Of a stretch of 64,000 nucleotides of DNA, positions 17,997 to 27,483 are shown one piece after another. A program made the position numbers and the translations under genes. How positions within the stretch are numbered: position 1 is the stretch's first letter; every line of letters starts with the position of its first letter. The notes under the pieces were generated by a model. The model did no database searches and was not told where the DNA came from. It worked only from the letters and a program-made list of their open reading frames with translations. Location: assembly GCF_024267655.1 (NCBI RefSeq), contig NZ_CP100595.1, positions 1,798,001 through 1,862,000 on the forward strand, read 5' to 3'. This DNA is from Arcobacter roscoffensis (GTDB lineage: Bacteria; Campylobacterota; Campylobacteria; Campylobacterales; Arcobacteraceae).

Positions 17997-18023
17997 AAAA
18001 AAGGCTTAATTAAAGCCTTTTTT
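17997..18023 (-). terminator. Intrinsic terminator after the HD-GYP gene
   Basis: AAAAAGGCTT and its complement form a 10-base stem with a 5-base loop immediately after the HD-GYP stop codon. The A run on one side and T run on the other make it usable in the minus direction, separating this gene from the Wadjet operon. Confidence 0.75.
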
Positions 18024-19466
18024 TTAGTTCTGAATATCTTTAAAAGTATCTCTTATTTTATAAATCTCATCTAAATTATCAAAGAAAATATCTATTAATT
18101 TTGGATCAAAGTGTTTACCTTTTTGCTCCCTGAAAAGCTCAAATATTCGCTCATCGTCCCAAGCTTTTTTATAAACCCTATCACTTCCTAAGGCATCAAA
18201 TACATCAGCAATTGCTGTAATTCTTCCATAAATATGAATATCTTCACCCTTTAATCCTCTTGGATAACCACTTCCATCATATTTTTCATGATGATAGTGT
18301 GCAACAATAGAAGCTGCTTTTAAAATAGGTTTAGTTGAATGTTTTAACATATCATAACCCAATTGTGCATGGGTTTTCATTATCTCAAATTCATCAAATG
18401 TTAATTTTCCAGGTTTATTTAAAATACTATCAGGAATACCAACTTTTCCTATATCATGCATAGGTGATGCTAGCTTTAAAAGCTCCGTTTCTTGGCTGCT
18501 TAAACCATATTTTAAAGCAAGAATCTTTGAGTATTCAGCTACTCTTTTTACGTGATTTCCTGTTTCTTTACTTCTAGTCTCTGCTATTTCACCCATAGTA
18601 TATATAACTTCTCTTTGGGTATTTGTAATCTCATCATTTAAAGACTCAATTTCATTTATTCCATCTTTAATTGAAGTAGACATATCTTTTATTGCATATG
18701 AAATTTTTCCTAACTCATCTGGTCTATTTATTAGGACTGTATTTGAAAAAGAGCCTTCTTGTACTGATTTTATATTTGAGATTATAGTATTTGTATCTTC
18801 TTTCAAAACCCTTCCAAACACTATGGCTAAGATTATTGAAGACACTAACATAAGTACACCTATATAAAAAACCTCTAAAGTTACATGATTATCTACTACA
18901 CCATCTAAATTAAATCTTCTTACAACTAATAAAAGTGTTAAAATAGGAGCAATTGTAAAAATCAAAAATGTTTCAATTATTCTTTGTGATAATTTTTCAT
19001 TAAAGATTGTATATTCTATATCTTTACATATTTTTTTATATCTTTTCTCAAAGATTATATATTCCAACTGGGCTAAAATAGCAGCTCCTAAAGTAATATA
19101 ACTAGATAAAATCTTTAAATGACTTGACATAGGAAAGTCAGGATAAAGTATATTGTGCAAGGTAAAAGCTGTAATACCTGCTAAAACCCAAGAAATAATA
19201 CTTAAATAATAAGCTTGTCTTGGTAAAGATATATTTTTCCTAGCATCTTTAAACTTATAGTATAAAAACTCTCTATAAACTATATGCAAAAGAAAAATAA
19301 TAAAAAGATTTCTAAATAGCTTTTCCGGTTGTAAGCCATCTATAAATGGACAAACATTAGTACAAAATGTTTGTAAAAAAGCTAATGATGTCAAAGAAAA
19401 TAAATATAAAATTATTCTTGTATTTTTATCCAATAAATCTTGAATATTAAGTTTTTGAGCTGTCAA
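18024..19466 (-). CDS. Membrane HD-GYP domain cyclic-di-GMP phosphodiesterase
   Basis: The protein probably hydrolyses cyclic di-GMP. The N-terminal half has about six membrane helices, followed by a HAMP-like linker (RPDELGKISYAIKDM) and a coiled coil. The C-terminal HD-GYP domain shows HDIGKVGIPD, HHEKYDGSGYPRGLKG and ITAIADVFDALGSDR, the full metal-binding and GYP signature. The frame is open back to a TTG at 19496. The TTG at 19466 is preferred because AAAGG lies six bases before it; the extension has no such site. Its neighbours are Wadjet and sbcCD, with no evident functional link. Confidence 0.88.
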   Translation of the reverse strand: MTAQKLNIQDLLDKNTRIILYLFSLTSLAFLQTFCTNVCPFIDGLQPEKLFRNLFIIFLLHIVYREFLYYKFKDARKNISLPRQAYYLSIISWVLAGITAFTLHNILYPDFPMSSHLKILSSYITLGAAILAQLEYIIFEKRYKKICKDIEYTIFNEKLSQRIIETFLIFTIAPILTLLLVVRRFNLDGVVDNHVTLEVFYIGVLMLVSSIILAIVFGRVLKEDTNTIISNIKSVQEGSFSNTVLINRPDELGKISYAIKDMSTSIKDGINEIESLNDEITNTQREVIYTMGEIAETRSKETGNHVKRVAEYSKILALKYGLSSQETELLKLASPMHDIGKVGIPDSILNKPGKLTFDEFEIMKTHAQLGYDMLKHSTKPILKAASIVAHYHHEKYDGSGYPRGLKGEDIHIYGRITAIADVFDALGSDRVYKKAWDDERIFELFREQKGKHFDPKLIDIFFDNLDEIYKIRDTFKDIQN

Positions 19467-19544
19467 AAAATGCCTTTGTAAATAAAATATAAACAAATTA
19501 TAATAAAATTTTGTTTATAAGCTGTGTATTTTCAAAGATTTTCT

Positions 19545-21917
19545 TTACAATTCAATAATATTCTCAAACATCTCTTTTATTTCTATTTCATGGGAGATTA
19601 AAAAGATTTGTCTATATTGTTCTTTTATAGTGTGGAAAGCTTCTAGTATTTCTATTCTTCTATTTTCATCTTGACTTCCAAAGACCTCATCAAAAGCTAA
19701 AAACCCAACTGAATTATTTCCACTTAGTTCAGTCAAGGTTTTTGAAATAGCTATTCTTAGAACCAAGTTTGCTAAATCAACCTCACCACCACTAAACCTC
19801 TCAATAGGATATTTTTTTCCTTCATCATAAATATAAAAATCAAAATCATTTGATACTTCTATATGTTGATATTTTCCTTTTGTAATTTGTGAATACATAG
19901 TTGAAGCAATATCAGAAATTCGAGGGGCTACTTTTGCATTTAGTTTTGTTTTAAAACTAGCTAGGCTAATTTTAATTTTGTCATAATCTTTTAAATCATC
20001 TTGTTTACTTCCTAATTTTTCCAACTGCTTATCATTGTTAGATAGAGCTTGATTTATATTTTTTATCTGTCCTTGCATAGTGGCTACTTGAACTTTTATA
20101 TCATTTAGTTCATTTGAAATTTCATCTTTTGTTTTTAATATTTGCTCATACTCTTTTTTCTTCTCTTCATGCTGTTTTGTATCATAGGCTACACTTTTAT
20201 ACTCTAACTCTTTTTCATTGTATTCAAGCTCATATTTTTTTATGTTTTCATTTGTCTTTTCTAAATCTTCTTTTACGCTATCGACTCTTTTTAGCATAGC
20301 CTCTAAACTTAGTACATACTCATATTTTTGCTTTAAATGCTTTTGTTTTTCAAGTAGTTCTTCATGCTCTTGTAATACATAGTTTATATTCTCTAACTTT
20401 TCTAGTTCAGTTTTATTTTTTAAGCCCTGCTCTTTTACTTTTTCAAAATACTCTTTTTCTTTTAGTAGGTCTCTTTTTTGATTTTCCATAAGATTTATGT
20501 TTTTTGAAAGTTCTAAGTTTTCATCACTTAAACTCTTATATGTTTCATCAAGTTTTTTTAACTCTACTTCTAGTAGCTCTTTTTGCTCTTTTAAAGTATC
20601 TATTTTCTCTTTTTCAGTTTTATTTACTATCTGCTCTAGTGAGTTTAAAACTAAATCATACTCTTCAAGTAAAGGTCTAGTACAAGTAGGACATGCTGAG
20701 TCTTTTCCTAGTAGCTGAATATTTTCAATCTTTTTATTTATGTCTTCTATTAGCTTCTGTTCCCCTGCTATTTGTGAGCTTAGTTTATTTATATCTAATT
20801 GGTTTTTCTTTATGCTTTGAGACAACTGTTCTAAAGTCTCTTGCATACTTTTTTGTTTTTCAACTGCTTGTGTATAAGCTGATGTTTCAAACTCTAATCT
20901 TGAAATAGTATCCCTTGATTTTTTATAGTGTTCTCTTAAATTCTCTTGCTCTTGTAGTAAAGACTGTTTTTTAATATCTGCTTGTTTTAACTCTTCTTGT
21001 TTTTTAATAGCCTCATGTAATTGTGTATACTCATGTTTTACAGATTCTAAGCCTTTTAACTCTTTTTGTTTTAAATCTAAGCTTTCTAACTCTTGCTTTA
21101 GTTTATCGCTGTTTTGAAGATGTGAGTTTATAGTAGATTTTAAAAGCTCACATTTTGAAAATAAATCTTGTTTCTTATCTTTTGTTTGTTGTAATAAATC
21201 TAAAGATTTTTTAATATAAAGGCTTTTTAAAGTAGTTTCATCAAGCTGTTTTATTTTTGTATCTTGTTTTTGTTTTAACTCTTTATCTAAAAGCTCATAC
21301 TCTTCTTTTTGTTTTTTCTTTTGTTCTATTTCATCTTGTGGCATTAAAAACTCTGCAAAAGCAGTTATTTCTCTTTTTAACTCTCGGCTTTTTTCAATGA
21401 GTTCTTTTTCGATAAAGTCTATTTTTTCTAAACCAAGAAGCTTTCTAATCATCTTTTTTCTATCTTCATTTTTTAGACTACTCAAACTTGCAAGCTCTTT
21501 TTGTGAAGCAAATAGTGTATGTAAAAAAGCATCTTTACTCATTTTGATTAGATTTACGATAGAAGTTGTAACTTCTTTTGCTCCTGTGGTTACAAGCTCA
21601 TCAGCTTTAAAAAACTTAGCATTAGCACTTAAGGTCTTTCCTCTAAACTCTCTTCTTACACTATAATCCACGCCCTCATACTCAAACTCTAACTCAACTA
21701 CAACTGGGTCTTTTGAAGTTGCGTTTGCGTTTCTTACTACTTCTTTATAACCTTTTGTTTTAAGCTCCCCATATAAAGCAAAGAAAATAGCTTCAAAAAT
21801 AGTTGATTTTCCACTACCATTTTTTCCTATGATTCCAACTAAACCTTGGTTAAACTCTAAGGTAAACTGCTCATATCTTTTAAAATTTTCTAGTTTTAGT
21901 TTAGTTAATATCATCAC
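19545..21917 (-). CDS. sbcC: Exonuclease SbcC (Rad50-like ATPase)
   Basis: SbcC is the ATPase partner of SbcD in the complex that cuts hairpins and protein-blocked DNA ends. The 790-residue product has Walker A IIGKNGSGKST (about residues 29-39) and long coiled-coil arms. A zinc-hook CPTC lies near residue 409, in the centre of the coil, and a C-terminal ABC signature in FSGGEVDLANL is followed by the LAFDEVFGS Walker B/D-loop. Length is shorter than E. coli SbcC and fits the Rad50-like forms of this phylum. It overlaps sbcD by 17 bases. Confidence 0.93.
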   Translation of the reverse strand: MMILTKLKLENFKRYEQFTLEFNQGLVGIIGKNGSGKSTIFEAIFFALYGELKTKGYKEVVRNANATSKDPVVVELEFEYEGVDYSVRREFRGKTLSANAKFFKADELVTTGAKEVTTSIVNLIKMSKDAFLHTLFASQKELASLSSLKNEDRKKMIRKLLGLEKIDFIEKELIEKSRELKREITAFAEFLMPQDEIEQKKKQKEEYELLDKELKQKQDTKIKQLDETTLKSLYIKKSLDLLQQTKDKKQDLFSKCELLKSTINSHLQNSDKLKQELESLDLKQKELKGLESVKHEYTQLHEAIKKQEELKQADIKKQSLLQEQENLREHYKKSRDTISRLEFETSAYTQAVEKQKSMQETLEQLSQSIKKNQLDINKLSSQIAGEQKLIEDINKKIENIQLLGKDSACPTCTRPLLEEYDLVLNSLEQIVNKTEKEKIDTLKEQKELLEVELKKLDETYKSLSDENLELSKNINLMENQKRDLLKEKEYFEKVKEQGLKNKTELEKLENINYVLQEHEELLEKQKHLKQKYEYVLSLEAMLKRVDSVKEDLEKTNENIKKYELEYNEKELEYKSVAYDTKQHEEKKKEYEQILKTKDEISNELNDIKVQVATMQGQIKNINQALSNNDKQLEKLGSKQDDLKDYDKIKISLASFKTKLNAKVAPRISDIASTMYSQITKGKYQHIEVSNDFDFYIYDEGKKYPIERFSGGEVDLANLVLRIAISKTLTELSGNNSVGFLAFDEVFGSQDENRRIEILEAFHTIKEQYRQIFLISHEIEIKEMFENIIEL

Positions 21918-23025
21918 TTACCTCTTCTTCATACTTAGAAAACAACTCTTTTACTTTTAGTTTAAGTCTATCACCCTCTATCTCATCTAAACTATCTTCT
22001 TTGATATGCTCTATAAAAAAGTCTTCAAGACTTATAGCTTCTATCTCTTCTAAGTCTTGGGTGTTAGTATCTTTTTTAAACTCTCTTTTTATAGTAACAC
22101 TCATAGCTTCATTAAATAGCTCTTTTATTTCTTTATTTGATATATCTATTGATTGCATTGCACTTAAGTCTTTTAGTACTACTTCTACTATGGCATCTTT
22201 TATATTGCTTGTATCAAGTTCTTCTATACTTTGCTCATAGTTTGTACAATCTATTTGTTTTGAGATTATAGGTCTTATACTTATTTCTTTGTACTCTACT
22301 TCAAGCTTATCTTCTAAAGTAACTACTACAAAACCTTTTGAATTTCTTTTGTCATTTAGACTGGTTCGCTCTGTACTTCCACTATAATATACATTTTCAT
22401 GTTTTCCAACATTTCCAAAACCATGCCAGTGACCAAGGGCTACATAATCCATCTTTTCAAAGATATACTCTTTTGAACTTGGATATACCCACTCCCCAAA
22501 CTCTTGCATAAGATACCAAGCTCCAACACTACAATGCAACATCATGATGTTTTTTCTATTTTCATCTATGTTTTGCTCACATAGTTCTATTTGGTCTTGG
22601 GCTATTGTTTCATCGTTCATATGAGGTAAGGTGTGAAATACAATATCATCAAACTCTATTTTTTTATACTTTTGATTATATGATACATAGATATTTTTAT
22701 AGTTTTCAAATATCTTTAAAATAGGACTGCTTAGATTTGTTCTAGGTGTTGAGTGATTTCCTGCTATTAAAACAAAAGGTATATCCAAAGAGCTTATTTC
22801 TCTTATCTTTTCTAAAGCAAAAGTAATAGCTCTATTACTAGGACTTGCTCTATGAAATAAATCTCCTGTATGAATTATATAGTCAGGTTTTATTTCTTTT
22901 ATCTGCTCTACTACTTGTGTAAATGCATCATAAAAATCTGCTTCCCTTTGGTTTACATTGTTTTGGTCTAGTATATCTAAGTCATTGTAACCTAAGTGAG
23001 TATCTGAGAAATGAACTATTTTCAA
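21901..23025 (-). CDS. sbcD: Exonuclease SbcD (Mre11-like nuclease)
   Basis: SbcD is the metallophosphoesterase nuclease subunit. All five phosphoesterase motifs are visible: SDTHLGYND near residue 8, HTGDLFHRASPS, VLIAGNHST, a histidine in MLHCSVGAWY, and GHWHGFG. The C-terminal third is acidic and would cap the nuclease and bind SbcC. It is the first gene of the sbcDC pair and is coupled to sbcC by overlap. Between it and comEC there are 33 bases, so comEC may lead the same transcript. Confidence 0.93.
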   Translation of the reverse strand: MKIVHFSDTHLGYNDLDILDQNNVNQREADFYDAFTQVVEQIKEIKPDYIIHTGDLFHRASPSNRAITFALEKIREISSLDIPFVLIAGNHSTPRTNLSSPILKIFENYKNIYVSYNQKYKKIEFDDIVFHTLPHMNDETIAQDQIELCEQNIDENRKNIMMLHCSVGAWYLMQEFGEWVYPSSKEYIFEKMDYVALGHWHGFGNVGKHENVYYSGSTERTSLNDKRNSKGFVVVTLEDKLEVEYKEISIRPIISKQIDCTNYEQSIEELDTSNIKDAIVEVVLKDLSAMQSIDISNKEIKELFNEAMSVTIKREFKKDTNTQDLEEIEAISLEDFFIEHIKEDSLDEIEGDRLKLKVKELFSKYEEEVSDDIN

Positions 23026-23058
23026 AGCTTGCCTTTTTTTGATTTGTAAAATTATATC

Positions 23059-24297
23059 TTAGATATATAAATACACAGTAAAAGCAAATAATAAAATATT
23101 TAAAAAATAAAAAGCCTTTTTATTAAAAATAGCGTAAAAAGAAAAGACCATAAATAATACTAAAAACCATAGGTATATGATCTTATCAAAGGTTTTAAAC
23201 TCATAAGATAAAAACATCAAAATATACTCATCTAAAAAGCCACCAAAAGAAAATATATGAGCAAAAAGCTCTAAAGGATAAAATAAAGTAAAAGCCATAG
23301 TAAGAAAAGGTGAAAGCATTTGTTCATAAGTAGTCAAAGGAAAAAAGTAATGAACCAAAGGATTCATAGCCAAATAAATCCAAAAGTTAAAAAGAAGTAA
23401 ATGTAAAAATTTATTTTTTATGTCTTTAAAGTACTGTATATACAAAAAGATATAAAAAACTCCAAAAATAGAAAACCATAAAGAAAGTGAAAATATATAC
23501 TTTGGAAATAGTGCAAGTACAAATGCTAAGACTACAAACAAAGTAGTAAAAGAAAAAAGCTTTATATTACACCTTAGAAGATAAATACCTAAAGCCATCA
23601 TCACAAATGCCCTTGTCAATGAAGCCACAAAACCTGTAAAGATGAGGTAAGAAAAAAGTAAAGCTAAAGTAATAAGTAAAATATCAAACCTTTTATTCCT
23701 ATAAGGGAAATATCTTAGATGAAAAAAAGCATAAGGGTAGTAAACAATACCATAGATTATGAAACTAAGAACAGCAAGATGAAAACCACTTAGGGCGATA
23801 AGATGACTAATACCGTAGTTAGTACAAACTTCCCTTAACTCTTTTGAAATTGGCTTTGCAAAAAACAAAGCAGAAAAGAGCTCAGTTATCATTTCGTTAT
23901 GATGTTGTGAAGCACTATAGTTTACAAGTCTTGAGGAAAAACTCTCTTGTTTTTCTAACTTATCAAAATAAACACTTTTTACATAAAAGCCTTTTAAATA
24001 CTCTATAAAAGTTATATTTATAGTGATAATTGCCAAATTTAAAATATCATACTTTGAAACTTGTGTATTTTTGTCAAAATTTGTAAAAATTGTAAAATTT
24101 GCATTTTTCAATTTTAGTACATCATATTTTTCTTTTTCATAAATATTTTGTACTTCAACTTTTGTTTCATAAATCTCTTCATCAATTAGCTCTTGGTATT
24201 TTGAATACTCTATTGAAAGATTTATGAAAAAAACCAATAGTACAAAAGTTGTCAATACTATATAATTATAGTGTTTATTTAAGATATTTATAATCAT
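23059..24297 (-). CDS. comEC: ComEC/Rec2-type DNA uptake channel (short form)
   Basis: ComEC carries single-stranded DNA across the inner membrane in natural transformation. The 412-residue product has N-terminal membrane segments, a soluble OB-like part and then the competence domain. The domain is recognised by ISHLIALSGFHLAVLSF, the family's 'HLLAISGLH' signature, and many hydrophobic helices with FTGFVASLTRAFVMM. The C-terminal metallo-beta-lactamase domain of Bacillus ComEC is absent, as in other members from Campylobacterota. Whether this strain is competent is not shown; no other com genes are here. Confidence 0.88.
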   Translation of the reverse strand: MIINILNKHYNYIVLTTFVLLVFFINLSIEYSKYQELIDEEIYETKVEVQNIYEKEKYDVLKLKNANFTIFTNFDKNTQVSKYDILNLAIITINITFIEYLKGFYVKSVYFDKLEKQESFSSRLVNYSASQHHNEMITELFSALFFAKPISKELREVCTNYGISHLIALSGFHLAVLSFIIYGIVYYPYAFFHLRYFPYRNKRFDILLITLALLFSYLIFTGFVASLTRAFVMMALGIYLLRCNIKLFSFTTLFVVLAFVLALFPKYIFSLSLWFSIFGVFYIFLYIQYFKDIKNKFLHLLLFNFWIYLAMNPLVHYFFPLTTYEQMLSPFLTMAFTLFYPLELFAHIFSFGGFLDEYILMFLSYEFKTFDKIIYLWFLVLFMVFSFYAIFNKKAFYFLNILLFAFTVYLYI

Positions 24298-24374
24298 AAA
24301 TATTATTATACAAAAACAAACTTATATGTTATAATCTTAATCCTAGCTTTAACAAACACAAAAAAGGAGCCCAT

Positions 24375-25184
24375 ATGAGTGAAAAACTAGTTTTAGGTCC
24401 TTTATTATCACTTGAAAATGATAATAAATATGTTGTGTGTTTTTTAAGTAAAACAACCCAAGAATACTCTGTTTTTTTTGATGAAAAACAAGTAGAAGCC
24501 AAGAGGCTTGGAAATCTAAAGTTTGGCTATTTGTATAGAGCTGAAATCACTATACCCTTAGATGAAGAAGCCAAAAATATCACTTACATCATAAAAACTA
24601 AAAATGGTTTATTAAGTGATAACCATGACAGAAAATGTTGGTCTTTTTATATACCATCTTCTAAGAAGAAAGCAAGACTTGGTATAGAGTCTTATGAAAA
24701 TTTTCTAAATGCAAATCTACTAGAAGAGAAAGAAATACCATACTCAATGCTAATTTTAAATGAATTTAACCTAATAGACGATGAGGTTTTATCTCAAATA
24801 AAAGAGATAAAAAACTGGTCAAAAGATAATCTTGATGACTTTTTTGAGAAACTATATATAGAAAAACTTGGCGATGAAAAAATGTCTTTAGCCTTAGCTA
24901 GTATTCCTACTATGATAATGTGGCATAAAACAGAAGAAAATAGTATCAATGATAAAGTACTAGATGAAACAACTAAAAAATATTATGAGATTTTTCAACT
25001 TCGAACACTCAAAAACAATACCCTACTTACAAAAGATAGAAGTCACTTCTCTTTTGCTTTAGAGTTTGGAGGAAATAAAATACTAGCCCTAGATAGTAAA
25101 AATAATGGAAAATCAAAGCTTTTAAACAACTACTTAGAAAATAAAAAAGATCATTCAAACTTAATGATTATTTATAATAACTAA
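24375..25184 (+). CDS. Hypothetical protein, 269 aa, unknown function
   Basis: No family is recognised with confidence. The product begins with a beta-rich N-terminal part (LVLGPLLSLENDNKYVV and following strands up to about residue 95) that faintly recalls the N-terminal domain of PhoD-like phosphatases. None of the metal-binding residues of that family is visible in the rest, so no enzyme function is claimed. The second half is helical and lysine-rich. There is no signal peptide or membrane segment. AAAGGAG precedes the ATG at 24375. The gene is divergent from comEC and has its own terminator. Confidence 0.6.
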   Translation: MSEKLVLGPLLSLENDNKYVVCFLSKTTQEYSVFFDEKQVEAKRLGNLKFGYLYRAEITIPLDEEAKNITYIIKTKNGLLSDNHDRKCWSFYIPSSKKKARLGIESYENFLNANLLEEKEIPYSMLILNEFNLIDDEVLSQIKEIKNWSKDNLDDFFEKLYIEKLGDEKMSLALASIPTMIMWHKTEENSINDKVLDETTKKYYEIFQLRTLKNNTLLTKDRSHFSFALEFGGNKILALDSKNNGKSKLLNNYLENKKDHSNLMIIYNN

Positions 25185-25212
25185 AAAAAGGGAGGTTTTT
25201 CTTCCCTTTTTT
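25184..25212 (+). terminator. Intrinsic terminator
   Basis: AAAAAAGGGA and TCCCTTTTTT form a ten-base stem around a short loop, beginning at the last base of the preceding stop codon and ending in a T run. Confidence 0.85.
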
Positions 25213-25271
25213 ATGTACTACTAAACTTTCAAATGATAATATAATACATAATTTATTTTAAGGAATATATT

Positions 25272-25901
25272 TTGCAAGTAAACTTTGATAATAATAAAAA
25301 CATTTCATATGACGCTACAGGAAGAGAAGTAGTTGAAGAAAAAAACTCTACAAACTCAGTCTTTGCAAATGATTTAGATGAGGCTCAAAAATCAAGTGAA
25401 CAAAAAAACAGTAAAGAAAATGAAGATAAAGAAGAAGAACTAACAGCAAAAGAAAAGCAAGAAGTTACAGATAAACTTTTAGAAGATATTATGTCTTTAT
25501 TTAAAACAGGTCTTACTGTTGAAGAGATGGAAATGCTACGAGAACTTCTTGATGCAATCAAAAGAAAAATTGCAGAAGCCAAATCTTCAAATGACTCAGA
25601 TGAAATAAAACAAATAGAATCAATGATTACAAGACTAGAGCTTTTAGTAATGAAACTTCAAAAAAGAACAAAAGGTGAAGCTGTATTAGATATGGAAGAT
25701 TCTCATGTAAATAATATTTCAAAAGAGAATAGAAAAGATGATAAAAAAAGTGTATCTTTAGATATATTAGGTTTTGAAAAAAGAATAGAAAAAGCCCAAA
25801 AGAATATCGATGATTTAAGTAAAACTATTAACGAAACACAAGTTAATGAGCTAAAGAAAAATCACGAAGAACTTGAGCTTTTACAGGCTTTGAAGCAGTA
25901 G
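25272..25901 (+). CDS. Hypothetical charged coiled-coil protein, 209 aa
   Basis: The start is TTG at 25272 with AAGGA about eight bases upstream. The product (MQVNFDNNKNISYDATGREV...) has a polar N-terminus, a lysine/glutamate-rich low-complexity stretch at about residues 30-60, and then two long helical segments rich in Leu/Glu/Lys that would form coiled coils. No signal peptide, membrane helix or catalytic motif is present. The N-terminal style (short beta-like start, then Ser/Asn/Lys/Glu-rich linker) is similar to that of the two paralogues at 48689-50536, but I see no convincing homology. Function unknown. Confidence 0.6.
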   Translation: MQVNFDNNKNISYDATGREVVEEKNSTNSVFANDLDEAQKSSEQKNSKENEDKEEELTAKEKQEVTDKLLEDIMSLFKTGLTVEEMEMLRELLDAIKRKIAEAKSSNDSDEIKQIESMITRLELLVMKLQKRTKGEAVLDMEDSHVNNISKENRKDDKKSVSLDILGFEKRIEKAQKNIDDLSKTINETQVNELKKNHEELELLQALKQ

Positions 25902-26017
25902 AGTAAAGAGTAAATGTCTCTTTTCTTCTCTTATACCTTTATAAATAGTCAATCATATTTTAGATATAATAGAAGTGATTAAAATTTAAAATAAATTCTT
26001 CGATGAAAGGATGACAA

Positions 26018-26230
26018 ATGAAAACTATTCAATTACAAATTGATGATAAGAATTATGAATCTTTTTTAAATATTGTAAATAGTTTAAAAAAAGGTTTTAT
26101 CAAAAATATCACTATAACTGATACAATTGAATCTGTATCTGACAATGAACAAAAATATTATGAAAAATTACTCGACAATATAAGTAATGATGATAAAATT
26201 GTATCTTCTAAAGAATCTATTCAATTATGA
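26018..26230 (+). CDS. Antitoxin of a RelE/ParE-type toxin-antitoxin pair
   Basis: A 70-residue acidic protein (MKTIQLQIDDKNYESFLNIV...) starts with a short beta strand and helix, as in ribbon-helix-helix or similar N-terminal antitoxin domains that bind the operator. Its stop overlaps the toxin start (ATGA), the usual toxin-antitoxin arrangement. A TATAAT at 25965-25970 lies 47 bases before the ATG and probably drives both genes; autorepression is the norm for such pairs and is inferred. Confidence 0.75.
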   Translation: MKTIQLQIDDKNYESFLNIVNSLKKGFIKNITITDTIESVSDNEQKYYEKLLDNISNDDKIVSSKESIQL

Positions 26231-26511
26231 ATTTAGAGATACAATATCTTAAAAAAGTAGATAAATTCTTTTCAAAAAACTCTCATATACTTTCAAAAGA
26301 AAAAACTAAAGAACTTGTTATAAAATCTATAAAAAAAATTGTATTAAAAGAAGATATTAATGTCGATGTAAAACAACTAAAAGGAAATTTACAACACTTT
26401 TATAGAATTAGATTTGGAAAAATTAGAATTTTATTTGAATTAGTAAATGAGGAAATTAAAATCATCACTATTATAACTGATGTTGATTTTAGAGGCGATG
26501 TTTACAAATAA
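26227..26511 (+). CDS. RelE/ParE-family toxin
   Basis: The 94-residue basic protein has the RelE/ParE fold signature: a helical hairpin, then KQLKGNLQHFYRIRFGKIRILFEL and the closing strand IKIITIITDVDFRGDVYK. The arginine pair in YRIRFGKIRI corresponds to conserved residues of the family. Known members either cleave mRNA on the ribosome or poison gyrase; which applies here cannot be told. It sits at the edge of the repeat-rich variable region, where such modules are common. Confidence 0.83.
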   Translation: MNLEIQYLKKVDKFFSKNSHILSKEKTKELVIKSIKKIVLKEDINVDVKQLKGNLQHFYRIRFGKIRILFELVNEEIKIITIITDVDFRGDVYK

Positions 26512-26531
26512 TTGGAAGTGTTAAAAACTTC

Positions 26532-27176
26532 TTATTTATTTTCTAAAACCTTTTTATTTTTATTCCAGTAGTTCCATAAATCTTCAATATTAGAACTACA
26601 GATAAGAGGCATATTCTCTTTTATCTTTTCTTCTTCCCAATTCCACCACTTTATAGTAAGTAATTGCTCTATTTCTTTTTGTTCAAAACGAGTCTTTATG
26701 AAAGTAGCTGGATTTCCTCCTACAACACTGTAAGGCTTTACATCTTTTGTCACTACAGCTCTAGCTGCTATTACAGCTCCATCTCCTATGCTTACACCTG
26801 GCATTATCATCGCTTCTGAGCCTATCCAGACATCATTTCCTATAGTAGTATTTCCTGCTTTTATGAAAGCATTTTTAGATGTTTTAAAAATATTTGCTTG
26901 AAAATAAAAAGGAAAGGTACTTATCCATTCCATATTATGCCCTTGGTTTCCAGCCATCATAAAAACTGCTCCAGATCCAATAGAACAAAAAGAGCCAATA
27001 ATAAGTTTGTCAACATCCTTTCTTTTATCATGTAAGTATCTTACACATTCAAGAAAATCATGTTTGTGATGATACCCTGAATAATAAGAGAATACACCTA
27101 CTTTAATATTTGGATGATTAACTGTTTCATTTAATAATTGAGATGAAAATTGATTTTCAAAATGGAATGCTTTCAT
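26532..27176 (-). CDS. catB: CatB-type (xenobiotic) O-acetyltransferase
   Basis: The product is a left-handed beta-helix acetyltransferase of the type B chloramphenicol/virginiamycin group, using acetyl-CoA. The 214-residue protein aligns end to end in memory with CatB: NPNIKVGxxSYYSGY-like start ([17 protein letters not shown]), [24 protein letters not shown] with the catalytic histidine, [20 protein letters not shown], and YSVVGGNPA. Length is normal. AAGG precedes the ATG. A truncated second copy lies at 28690-29005, with the same upstream DNA. Whether it gives resistance depends on expression and substrate, and is not shown. Confidence 0.88.
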   Translation of the reverse strand: MKAFHFENQFSSQLLNETVNHPNIKVGVFSYYSGYHHKHDFLECVRYLHDKRKDVDKLIIGSFCSIGSGAVFMMAGNQGHNMEWISTFPFYFQANIFKTSKNAFIKAGNTTIGNDVWIGSEAMIMPGVSIGDGAVIAARAVVTKDVKPYSVVGGNPATFIKTRFEQKEIEQLLTIKWWNWEEEKIKENMPLICSSNIEDLWNYWNKNKKVLENK

Positions 27177-27340
27177 ATTTTATGCCTTATTTTCTAACTC
27201 TTTTTTTTGTAGTTATAATAAAATTTGCATAATATCATAAGAAGGCATAAACTCAATCATAATCATACCTTTTTTGCATATTAGATAAACCATTCAACTT
27301 TAATATTACTTTTATTGCATATTATATTAGATTTTACCTA
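27177..27340. repeat. Upstream region of catB, first copy of a segmental duplication
   Basis: This stretch holds no gene. It carries the catB leader and matches 29006-29165 closely, with a few base changes and a 2-base length difference in a T run. Together with the 5' half of catB (26861-27176) it forms one arm of a direct duplication of about 480 bp; the other arm is 28690-29165. The offset between the arms inside the coding part is exactly 1829 bases, so no indels there. Confidence 0.8.
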
Positions 27341-27367
27341 GAATAAACTTAATATTAATCTCGAGCT

Positions 27368-27430
27368 AAGGTCAGGGATTAATTGTGAATTTGATTTTTC
27401 TATAAGGGGAAATTTATGACATGACCCCTA
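27368..27430. repeat. REP-like palindromic repeat, copy 1
   Basis: An imperfect palindrome running from AGGTCAG to TGACCCCT, with GTGAATTTGATTTTTC in the left arm and AAATTTATGACATGACC in the right arm. It is the most diverged of the three copies in this window (others at 28621 and 29390). It shares AAACTTAATATTAAT just to its left with copy 3. The reverse complement of the best copy begins GGGTCAGGTCATGAATTTCC, which resembles, from memory, the repeats associated with REP-associated Y1 transposases. Confidence 0.8.
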
Positions 27431-27479
27431 TTTTCAATTGTTCTTCAAGGTATTTTATAAGTTCATCATTACTATCCAT
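27414..27479 (-). pseudogene. Short coding-like fragment running into repeat copy 1
   Basis: On the minus strand directly after the ankyrin gene an ATG at 27479 opens MDSNDELIKYLEEQLKIG, then stops inside the repeat. The amino-acid pattern looks like a genuine protein start (charged helix), and the frame changes character exactly where the repeat begins. The likely reading is a gene start whose remainder has been replaced or lost by repeat insertion. It may also simply be chance; 22 codons is short. Confidence 0.35.
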
Positions 27480-27483
27480 GAAG